A stretch of 64,000 bases of DNA from Ryuthela nishihirai (lineage: Eukaryota; Arthropoda; Arachnida; Araneae; Heptathelidae). The notes below the pieces were generated by a model. It worked only from the letters and a program-made list of their open reading frames with translations, was not told the origin of the DNA and made no database searches. Location of the stretch: the NCBI GenBank assembly GCA_038380435.1, contig JAWZYU010000006.1, positions 35,900,501-35,964,500 on the forward strand, written 5' to 3'. This document shows, piece after piece, positions 36,150-46,700 of this stretch. Each line of letters begins with the position of its first letter. Position 1 is the first letter of the stretch. A program made the translations under genes and the position numbers.

Positions 36150-36430
36150 CAACGAAGCATTGCTTTTACAATAATTATAATTTCTCAGAATCTTGCTGCT
36201 TCTTTTGTTACCCAGGCTGAAAGAAGTGGAAAACACACCACACCCATTAAGCACATATTCCTGCAAACAGTCCCGGTTGTATTATTATACGAATTTCGGT
36301 GTATGACAAAAAGATTTCTACGCTTCTCTTTTTCCTAAAGATCAAGAAATGGAGATAATGACGATGATGCAACATGACATGATGATAGGTTGCATTCTGC
36401 GCATGCGCATTCAGAATTTAGCAACAACCT
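36150..36430 (+). repeat. dispersed repeat family X, copy 3
   Basis: Contains gaagcattgcttttacaata, ttgctgcttcttttgttacc, cacacccattaagcacatat, cagtcccggttgt, gatgatgcaac and ctgcgcatgcgcattcagaa in the same order as the two other copies. The overlapping open frame at 36,057-36,338 is not conserved in them. Confidence 0.75.
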
Positions 36431-36439
36431 ATTACTTTC

Positions 36440-37330
36440 CTTTCCATACTGAGATACCAGACAAGAAACGCAAGGTCGGAAATAAAAGGAAATTGCTAAG
36501 CGAAAAGAATCTTCAAAGCTTTCGAATTTGGACGATATTTATTAAAGTCAATAAAGAAATATTTATCTGTTTTACTGGATGATAATTATTTGAAGTAAAC
36601 TCAGTGTAAACTTGTGTTTACGAATAATTCCTGAACCTCAAACAGAATGTTAACATAAAACGATTGTGGATTTTGTGAAACAAAGAATAATATTTTAGGA
36701 AAACTCAATAGAAACGGAAAATGTGGGATTCCACAGCATCTGATTCCCAACATTAGGAGAAATTTTCTCTACAGTAAAAGAAGTAATTTGAAAGTTTCTT
36801 TCTTTCTGTCAAGCGGACTAAACAAACTTAGTCAATTTATTTCTAAAACGATGAGAAATCGTTTTCTAACCATCGAACAATCTCTTCATACCAATCCCGT
36901 GTATGTTTTACCTAAAGCTGTCACAAAACTAAAAATGAAGTGCATTCATTGAATGATCCTACTCTGAGAAATTCAAGAAATGAGAATTTTTAAGAAGATC
37001 AATCCCAGTAAGGATTTTGTACCTTTGTAAGCAAGTTTCATGACACAATCACTGAGATATGAAATTGAATTGAAATCTGAATTATATGTGCGTTCAAGTT
37101 TCAATATCGTTGAATAGAATTTCCAACAAATTGCACAATGTCAAACTCAGTTAAGAACAGATTGATGGAACTAGAAAATGCTCAGCATACACGGATTTAA
37201 TGAATCTTAAAAATATTCCGTTGAACGCATTGCCTTTATAATGATGCAGATATCAAGATATATTTCATTTTTGTAATCTAGATTTTCTTGTTGCGGTAAA
37301 GGAAAATATTTTCTATTCTGAAATATAAGG
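36440..37330. other. no gene; includes partner of the 8,955-9,060 repeat
   Basis: Around 36,707-36,782 (gattcccaacattaggagaa and cagtaaaagaa) the sequence matches the complement of 8,955-9,060. The rest is AT-rich without recognised genes. Confidence 0.5.
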
Positions 37331-37334
37331 AGAA

Positions 37335-37915
37335 TACTAGTTTAAAGAGCACAAAAAGTGAGCAAATTCTTGGTAAGAATTGTAACTGTAAGTTCAGTGT
37401 TTAAACAGGAAATTTAAAAGAGTTCAAAGAGTGAGTAAAAGCCTTTTATAAGAATTGTAACTGTAAGTTTAATGATCAAACAGGGAATTTAAGAGTTCAA
37501 AGAATGAGCAAAATTCGGTCATAACAGCTGTAACTCTATGTTCAGTGTTTAAACAAGAAATTCAAAAGACTACAAAGAGTGAGCAAAAACCTGCGGTAAG
37601 AATTGTAACTGTAATTCAGTAGTAAAGAATCACAGAATGTGTCGTGTAGACATGGAACACATGAAATAATAATCTGAAAAAATACCAGTTTTTTTCACTT
37701 TATTACTTCATGACTTGTAACTGTAAGTTTAGTGCTTAAAAAGGGAATTTAAATGTACAAAGACTGAGCAAGAGCCTATTATAAGAACTGTAACTGTAAG
37801 TTTAGTAGCAGGGAACTTAAAAAAGTACAAAGATTTAGCAAAAAATAAGATCAGCAAAAGTTTGAGTATTGCATTAAAGTTGTAAATGTAAGTTCAATGT
37901 TTAAACAGGGAAATT
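37335..37915. repeat. 82-bp minisatellite, interrupted
   Basis: About seven units with the core taagaattgtaactgtaagt, then ttcagtgtttaaacaggaaa and agagttcaaagagtgagcaa, period about 80-85 bp. A non-repeat stretch of about 90 bp (37,630-37,720) separates four units on the left from about three shorter, more diverged units on the right. Confidence 0.85.
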
Positions 37916-38177
37916 CTTGTGATAATAATGATTATTTAAATACAGGAAAATTTAGCAAGTAAATATCTTTACTATCCTATATAGTGATAATTACGATAGG
38001 AAACCTTTTCTTGTTAATGTTATTACTTTTCCATATTTTTTCCTCAGGTTTCTTTTCAGTAATATGGCTGTAGAAAAACCGAAGATATTTGTACTGGCTT
38101 AGTTGCTACAGTTTGATTTTAATTTCATCAATCGTTAATAATAATAACTAATTGAATATTTGATGCTTCAATATACA

Positions 38178-39518
38178 ATGAAGAAAGATTTGACATCAGT
38201 TAGAGGGCCAAACGAAGGAATTAAATGTTCCTTAGACATTAATGTAATAGATATAACTTCAGACAATAACGAGGAACATTCATTTAGCGATAGTTGGCAG
38301 GAAAAAAATATTCCGTTACCCATTTACTCTAGTTCGATGCAAATTGCATTAAACTGTAACACGGTCGATAAATTCAAAACCGATTTTGATCTGCTATTAA
38401 AGATACTATTTCTCATAGGCCTAGATATTAAGTATTGTAAGCAGCGTAAAAACGTTTCTTTTTCTACCAGAATTATACTAATGGTAATTAAATTTGCGAT
38501 ACACTTGATATTTTTTCACTTAATAACGGTACTAATTTTCAGTTGTTTCCAATATTCATATTCATCCAGATCCTCAACGAAAATTGCTGTCATGTCTGTC
38601 GTTGTCAGTTTTATAACCATGACATTATGGTACAGTATATATTTCAGACGAGAGCAGATACAAAATATTTTGGACTGTATCTCATGTAAGTGGACAAATG
38701 ACAATTATTTCCGCAATCGCCGTTTCTTTGGAAGTTGAATTACGCTTTTTATTTTTATCAGTGTTTCCATCCCTGTAATGCTTTCTTTGTCAGCTCTAAC
38801 GTTGGAAGAAGATGAAGTCATGCAATATGTGCAAAACTTTTTTTTCCAAACAAAATATTGGAGAAATTTTTCGCATAATGCTTTAATATTTTGTCTATTC
38901 TTATTGGAATACAATGCATTCATTTTTTTGATCCCCAATTTCGTGTCTGTAATATATGTTTTCCTTTGCATTCGTTTCCGAAATCTACTTCAAGATTACA
39001 ATGTTACCTTGAAGAAGTATTTAATGACAACTATAGATATGAAGAAGGCTATTGAAATACGAAATGGTTACCACCAGATTTTGAGTATTATTCAAATGAT
39101 GGAACAGACATTTTCTTATCCTATATTTCTTATTATATCTCTAGACCTTCTGCTGATGTTCGTCATTTTCGGCCATGCACTCTATACTCTGAGCACTGTT
39201 ACTTCTAATTTCTTGGTCTTTCAGTTATCTTTGTCAATACTCAGCATCGCTGGGTTCTTTTTTGCCATATCAATATCTGCAGCAGTGATAGAGGAAAAGG
39301 GTAAAGAAATCAAAAACACTCTGTGTCAATTGTCTGAAAATGCGGTCATTTTTTCTGCAGGCGATATAGCTATCCCATTCCTTCTAAAATCCTTAGAACA
39401 AGAACCCTCGATTTCGCTTTCAGGTTGGGGTGTATTTACTTTCACTCGAAATTTCATTCTCTCGGCTTATGGAAGTGTGCTGACTTATAGTCTTTTAATT
39501 CTCCAGCTGAAAGAATAA
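38178..39518 (+). pseudogene. gustatory-receptor-like 7TM protein, single in-frame TGA
   Basis: From ATG at 38,178 (chosen because copy 1 starts at the same place) one frame runs about 446 codons to TAA at 39,516, a normal gustatory receptor length. A cytoplasmic N-terminal part of about 95 residues is followed by hydrophobic helices near MVIKFAIHLIFFHLI, VVVSFITMTLWYSIYF, LFIFISVSIPVMLSLSAL, LIPNFVSVIYVFLCI, FLIISLDLLLMFVIFG, LSILSIAGFFFAISISAAV and AYGSVLTYSLLILQL. The last holds the TY-x5-QL pattern typical of the insect and chelicerate gustatory receptor C-terminus. The family forms ligand-gated cation channels. The sole lesion is TGA at 38,736-38,738, where the paralogue at 24,823 has TGG. 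Being intronless is unusual but possible. It may be a recent pseudogene, an allele, or a base error. Confidence 0.8.
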
Positions 39519-39960
39519 TTCTTCATGGTGATCAGAAACCACATTTCTTTTCAACGTCTTTATTTTCAGTTAGTTCAATCGACTTTCAGAATCTTTCGTA
39601 TGAGCCATGAAGGAGTTTTGATTTCTGAATTGGTACTGGTGACACACTGTTATAATTGCCGTTCCACAGTAGGAAAAGTCAGTAAATTGCGCTGTTTCCA
39701 AGAAAAATATCAAGAGGAATTGCCATTTTTCGTTAAGGAGTTGTGTTTGGAATGGTTGACTAAACCAATATATGTTATATTTATTAATCTTTAGAAGGTT
39801 TTCCCTGCTTTACTTCTGTCCTTAACTGAATTTATCTACAATATATAGCATATTACACTCCCCACATCGCAAACTTTAAGTTGTCATGCACAATATACGA
39901 AAATTGGGGGTTCTAGCAATAACTGTTTTCAGTTCTTCTACCTCCCCCCCCCCTATCCTC
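39519..39960. other. receptor 3' flank, no gene recognised
   Basis: An open frame at 39,525-39,794 has no similarity I recognise; it may be 3' untranslated sequence or leftover repeat. A run of nine C residues lies near 39,946. Confidence 0.4.
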
Positions 39961-39965
39961 TCTTT

Positions 39966-40055
39966 GGTGAAGTTGTGTGTTGGGTTGTTTTACTTCTGAG
40001 CGTCACTTTTGGGCAGATAATGAGCTAGATTTTCAGGTCATAAGAATCCTGAGTA
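39966..40055 (-). mobile_element. SINE 3'-end fragment
   Basis: The text gttgggttgttttacttctg followed by agcgtcacttttgggca and aggtcataagaatcctgag corresponds to the 3' end of the SINE family at 58,073-58,498. The tRNA head and most of the body are absent. Confidence 0.65.
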
Positions 40056-40207
40056 ATTAGGGAAAATTTGGGAATATGCATGGGTATATATTGGGGATTT
40101 TACTCATATAAATTGAATTTGATACCTTGTGTATAATAATTGCAAAATTTAAAATCAATTCGCATATTGGTTTGTAAAATAATTTTCAAAATTATTTTTT
40201 TTTAAAT

Positions 40208-40246
40208 ATGTACTAGATGTGGAACAGATTTCCACATCTAGTACAT
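40208..40246. repeat. perfect 17-bp inverted repeat
   Basis: atgtactagatgtggaa (40,208-40,224) and its exact complement (40,230-40,246) are separated by cagat. No terminator-like T tract or gene adjoins it; probably a small mutational or MITE remnant. Confidence 0.85.
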
Positions 40247-40671
40247 ACTTTTAATTTTGTATTTTTATCACTGATATCCTTATGCTTTCAAAAATAAGTT
40301 AAAAATGAATTATAGCACCATTCTATTTAAAATATTTATCATAAATTATTGCTAAGTATTTTATTTAATATACTTGCTGAAAATATGCGGACAACTATAT
40401 ATATTGATTCGCAGTTTGCAATATCCACTTTTTTTAAATTTCCTTATGGGTTTTAATAAAGAGGTTTCGATCAGTATTAAATCCTGTTGACTGTATGAAC
40501 ACCATTTTTAAAAGGTTCAGTAGATTTTATTTTTTAACTATATATCATATATTTCCGCAGATAAGATGATAGTTGAATAATAAAAAAAGGCCCACAAAAT
40601 CCGGGACGTCTTATAGGACAGATAGAAAAAAAAATTAGATTGAAATTTATATAAATTGAAACCATTATAAA

Positions 40672-40700
40672 ATAAAACAAATCACTCACCAATGTATTTA
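40672..40700 (-). promoter_or_regulatory. possible splice donor at distal end of the array
   Basis: On the minus strand the last unit continues past its stop as atacattggtgagtgattt, containing a good 5' splice-site match (GGTGAGT). Other units continue instead into ccttcaaaaag. It may be the original 3' flank of the transposase gene. Whether it is used is unknown. Confidence 0.3.
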
Positions 40701-43700
40701 AAATCCTGCAAAATCCTCATATTCATCATCTAAGGCAAATAGCTCCGCAAGTACATCCTCACTTTCGTTGTTGAGAAGCTCGTCATATGGGTCCCATTCT
40801 GTACCTAGCGAGTCGATTTCCGCTCTTCGTCATCAGTATCCCATAACAAATCGTCCTCAGTGCCATCCATAGCATTAGAAATCCCACACTTTTGAAGGAA
40901 TGTATTTAAAATCCTGCAACATCCTCACCTTCATCATCTAAGGCAAATAGCTCCTCAAGTACATCCTCACTTTCGTTGTTGAGAAGCTCGTCATATGGGT
41001 CCCATTCTGTACCTAGCGAGTCGATTTCCGCTTCGTCATCAGTATCCCATAACAAATCATCCTCAGTGCCATCCATAGCATTAGAAATCCCTCACTTTTT
41101 GAAGGAATGTATTTAAAATCCTGCAACATCCTCACCTTCATCATCTAAGGAAAATAGCTCCTCTAGTACATCCTCACTTTCGTTGTTGAGAAGCTCGTCA
41201 TATGGGTCCCGTTCTGTACCTAGCGAGTCGATTACCGCTTCGTCATCAGTATCCCATAACAAATCGTCCTCAGTGCCATCCATAGCATTAGAAATCGCAC
41301 ACTTTTTGAAGGAATGTATTTAAAATCCTGCAACATCGTCACATTCGTCATCTAAGGCAAATAGCTCCTCAAGTACATCCTCACTTTCGTTGTTGAGAAG
41401 CTCGTCATATGGGTCTCATTCTGTACCTAGCGAGTCGATTTCCGCTTCGTCATCAGTATCCCATAGCAAATCGTCCTCAGTGCCATCCATAGCATTAGAA
41501 ATCCCTCACTTTTTGAAGGAATGTATTTAAAATCCTGCAACATCCTCACTTTCATCATCTAAGGCAAATAGCTCCTCAAGTACACCCTCACTTTCGTTAT
41601 TGAGAAGCTCGACATATGGGTCCCATTCTGTACCTAGCGAGTCGATTTCCGCTTCGTCATCAGTATCCCATAACAAATCGTCCTCAGTGCCATCCATAGC
41701 ATTAGAAATCCCACACTTTTTGAAGGAATGTATTTAAGATTCTGCAACATCCTCACCTTCATCATCTAAGGCAAATAGCTCCTCAAGTACACCCTCACTT
41801 TCGTTGTTGAGAAGCTCGTCATATGGGTCCCATTCTGTACCTAGCGAGTCGATTTCCGCTTCGTCATCAGCATCCCATAACAAATCGTCCTCAGTGCCAT
41901 CCATAGCATTAGAAATCCCACACTTTTTGAAGGAGTGTTTTAAAATCCTGCAACATCGTCACATTCGTCATCTAAGGCAAATAGTTCCACAAGTACATCC
42001 TCACTTTCGTTGTTGAGAAGCTCGTCATATGGGTCCCATTCTGTACCTAGCGAGTCGATTTCCGCTTCGTCATCAGTATCCCATAACAAATCGTACTCAG
42101 TGCCATCCATAGCATTAGAAATCAAACACCTTTTGAAGAAATGTATTTAACATCCTGCATCATCCTCACATTCGTCATCTAAGGCAAATAGCTCCTCAAG
42201 TACATCCTCACTTTCGTTGTTGAGAAGCTCGTCATATGGGTCCCATTCTGTACGTAGCGAGTCGATTTCCGCTTCGTCATCAGTATCCCATAACAAATCG
42301 TCCTCAGTGCCATCCATAGCATTAGAAATCCCACACTTTTTGAAGGAATGTATTTAAAATCCTGCAACATCCTCACATTCGTCATCTAAGGCAAATAGTT
42401 CCTCAAGTACATCCTCACTTTCGTTGTTGAGAAGGTCGTCATATGGGTCCCATTCTGTACCTAGCGAGTCGATTTCCGCTTCGTCATCAGTATCCCATAA
42501 CAAATCGTCCTCAGTGCCATCCATAGCATTAGAAATCAAACACTTTTTGAAGAAATGTATTTAACATCCTGCAACATCCTCACATTCGTCATCTAAGGCA
42601 AATAGCTCCTCAAGTACATCCTCCCTTTCGTTGTTGAGAAGCTCGTCATATGGGTCTCATTCTGTACCTAGCGAGTCGATTTCTGCTTCGTCATCAATAT
42701 CCCATAACAAATCGTCCTCAGTGCCATCCATAGCATTAGAAATCTCTCACTTTTTGAAGGAGTGTATTTAAAATCCTGCAACATCGTCACATTCGTCATC
42801 TAAGGCAAATAGTTCCACAAGTACATCCTCACTTTCGTTGTTGAGAAGCTCGTCATATGGGTCCCATTCTGTACCTAGCGAGTCGATTTCCGCTTCGTCA
42901 TCAGTATCCCATAACAAATCGTACTCAGTGCCATCCATAGCATTAGAAATCCCACACTTTTTGAAGGAATGTATTTAACATCCTGCAACATCCTCACATT
43001 CGTCATCTAAGGCAAATAGCTCCTCAAGTACATCCTCACTTTCGTTGTTGAGAAACTCGTCACATGGGTCTCATTCTGTACCTAGCGAGTCGATTTCCGC
43101 TTCGTCATCAGTATCCCATAACAAATCGTCCTCAATGCCATCCATAGCATTAGAAATCCCACACTTTTTGAAGGAGTGTTTTAAAATCCTGCAACATCGT
43201 CACATTCGTCATCTAAGGCAAATAGTTCCACAAGTACATCCTCACTTTCGTTGTTGAGAAGCTCGTCATATGGGTCCCATTCTGTACCTAGCGAGTCGAC
43301 TTCCGCTTCGTCATCAGTATCCCATAACAAATCGTCCTCAGTGCCGTCCATAGCATTAGAAATCAAACACCTTTTGAAGAAATGTATTTAACATCCTGCA
43401 TCATCCTCACATTCGTCATCTAAGGCAAATAGCTCCTCAAGTACATCCTCACTTTCGTTGTTGAGAAGCTCGTCATATGGGTCTCATTCTGTACCTAGCG
43501 ATTCGATTTCCGCTTCGTCATCAGTATCCCATAACAAATCGTCCTCAGTGCCATCCATAGCATTAGAAATCCCTCACTTTTTGAAGAAATGTATTTAACA
43601 TCCTGCAACATCCTCACATTCGTCATCTAAGGCAAATAGCTCCTCAAGTACATCCTCCCTTTCGTTGTTGAGAAGCTCGTCATAAGGGTCTCATTCTGTA

Positions 43701-46700
43701 CCTAGCGAGTCGATTTCTGCTTCGTCATCAGTATCCCATAACAAATCGTCCTCAGTGCCATCCATAGCATTAGAAATCCCTCACTTTTTGAAGAAATGTA
43801 TTTAACATCCTGCAACATCCTCACATTCGTCATCTAAGGCAAATAGCTCCTCAAGTACATCCTCCCTTTCGTTGTTGAGAAGCTCGTCATAAGGGTCTCA
43901 TTCTGTACCTAGCGAGTCGATTTCTGCTTCGTCATCAGTATCCCATAACAAATCGTCCTCAGTGCCATCCATAGCATTAGAAATCTCTCACTTTTTGAAG
44001 GAGTGTATTTAAAATCCTGCAACATCCTCACGTTCGTCATCTAAGGCAAATAGCTCCTCAAGTACATCCTCACTTTGGTTGTTGAGAAGCTCGTCACATA
44101 GGTCCCATTCTGTACCTAGCGAGTCAATTTCCGCTTCGTCATCAGTATCCCATAACAAATCGTCCTCAGTGCCATCCATAGCATTAGAAATCCCACACTT
44201 TTTGAAGGAATGTATTTAACATCCTGCAACATCCTCACATTCGTCATCTAAGGCAAATAGCTCCTCAAGTACATCCTCACTTTCGTTGTTGAGAAACTCT
44301 TCACATGGGTCTCATTCTGTACCTAGCGAGTCGATTTCCGCTTCGTCATCAGTATCCCATAACAAATCGTCCTCAGTGCCATCCATAGCATTAGAAATCC
44401 CACACTTTTTGAAGGAGTGTTTTAAAATCCTGCAACATCGTCACATTCGTCATCTAAGGCAAATAGTTCCACAAGTACATCCTCACTTTCGTTGTTGAGA
44501 AGCTCGTCATATGGGTCCCATTCTGTACCTAGCGAGTCGATTTCCGCTTCGTCATCAGTATCCCATAACAAATCGTCCTCAGTGCCGTCCATAGCATTAG
44601 AAATCAAACACCTTTTGAAGAAATGTATTTAACATCCTGCATCATCCTCACATTCGTCATCTAAGGCAAATAGCTCCTCAAGTACATCCTCACTTTCGTT
44701 GTTGAGAAGCTCGTCATATGGGTCTCATTCTGTACCTAGCGAGTCGATTTCCGCTTCGTCATCAGTATCCCATAACAAATCGTCCTCAGTGCCATCCATA
44801 GCATTAGAAATCCCACACTTTTTGAAGGAATGTATTTAACATCCTGCAACATCCTCACATTCGTCATCTAAGGCAAATAGCTCCTCAAGTACATCCTCAC
44901 TTTCGTTGTTGAGAAGCTCGTCATATGGGTCTCATTCTGTACCTAGCGAGTCGATTTCTGCTTCGTCATCAGTATCCCATAACAAATCGTCCTCAGTGCC
45001 ATCCATAGCATTAGAAATCCCTCACTTTTTGAAGGAATGTATTTAAAATCCTGCAACATCCTCACCTTCATCATCTAAGGCAAATAGCTCCTCAAGTACA
45101 CCCTCACTTTCGTTGTTGAGAAGCTCGTCATATGGGTCCCATTCTGTACGTAGCGAGTCGATTTCCGCTTCGTCATCAGTATCCCATAACAAATCGTCCT
45201 CAGTGCCGTCCATAGCATTAGAAATCAAACACCTTTTGAAGAAATGTATTTAACATCCTGCATCATCCTCACATTCGTCATCTAAGGCAAATAGCTCCTC
45301 AAGTACATCCTCACTTTCGTTGTTGAGAAGCTCGTCATATGGGTCTCATTCTGTACCTAGCGAGTCGATTTCCGCTTCGTCATCAGTATCCCATAACAAA
45401 TCGTCCTCAGTGCCATCCATAGCATTAGAAATCCCACACTTTTTGAAGGAATGTATTTAACATCCTGCAACATCCTCACATTCGTCATCTAAGGCAAATA
45501 GCTCCTCAAGTACATCCTCACTTTCGTTGTTGAGAAGCTCGTCATATGGGTCTCATTCTGTACCTAGCGAGTCAATTTCCGCTTCGTCATCAGTATCCCA
45601 TAACAAATCGTCCTCAGTGCCATCCATAGCATTAGAAATCCCTCACTTTTTGAAGGAATGTATTTAAAATCCTGCAACATCCTCACCTTCATCATCTAAG
45701 GCAAATAGCTCCTCAAGTACACCCTCACTTTCGTTGTTGAGAAGCTCGTCATATGGGTCCCATTCTGTACGTAGCGAGTCGATTTCCGCTTCGTCATCAG
45801 TATCCCATAACAAATCGTCCTCAGTGCCATCCATAGCATTAGAAATTCACACTTTTTGAAAGAATGTATTTAAAATCCTGCAACATCCTCACATTCGTCA
45901 TCTAAGGCAAATAGTTCCTCAAATACATCCTCACTTTCGTTGTTGAGAAGCTCGTCATATGGGTCCCATTCTGTACCTAGCGAGTCGATTTCCGCTTCGT
46001 CATCAGTATCCCATAACAAATCGTCCTCAGTGCCATCCATAGCATTAGAAATCAAACACTTTTTGAAGAAATGTATTTAACATCCTGCAACATCCTCACA
46101 TTCGTCATCTAAGGCAAATAGCTCCTCAAGTACATCCTCACTTTCGTTGTTGAGAAGCTCGTCATATGGGTCTCATTCTGTACCTAGCGAGTCGATTTCT
46201 GCTTCGTCATCAGTATCCCATAACAAATCGTCCTCAGTGCCATCCATAGCACTAGAAATCTCTCACTTTTTGAAGGAGTGTATTTAAAATCCTGGAACAT
46301 CCTCACCTTCGTCATTTAAGGCAAATAGCTCCTCATGTACACCCTCACTTTCGTTGTTGAGAAGCTCGTCATATGGGTCACATTCTGTACTTAGCGAGTC
46401 AATTTCCACTTCGTCATCAGTATCCCATAACAAATCGTCCTCAGTGTCATCCATAGCATTAGAAATCCCACACTTTTTGAAGAAATGTATTTAACATCCT
46501 GCAACATCCTCACATTCGTCATCTAAGGCAAATAGCTCCTCAAGTACATCCTCCCTTTCGTTGTTGAGAAGGTCGTCATATGGGTCTCATTCTGTACCTA
46601 GCGAGTCGATTTCTGCTTCATCATCAGTATCCCATAACAAATCGTCCTCAGTGCCATCCATAGCATTAGAAATCTCTCACTTTTTGAAGGAGTGTATTTA

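Noticed and set aside
41804..42016. Plus-strand Ser-rich open frames in the satellite (also at 43,045, 44,286 and 49,457)
   Set aside because: They are the antisense of the acidic coding units; the true frame continues into the transposase on the minus strand.
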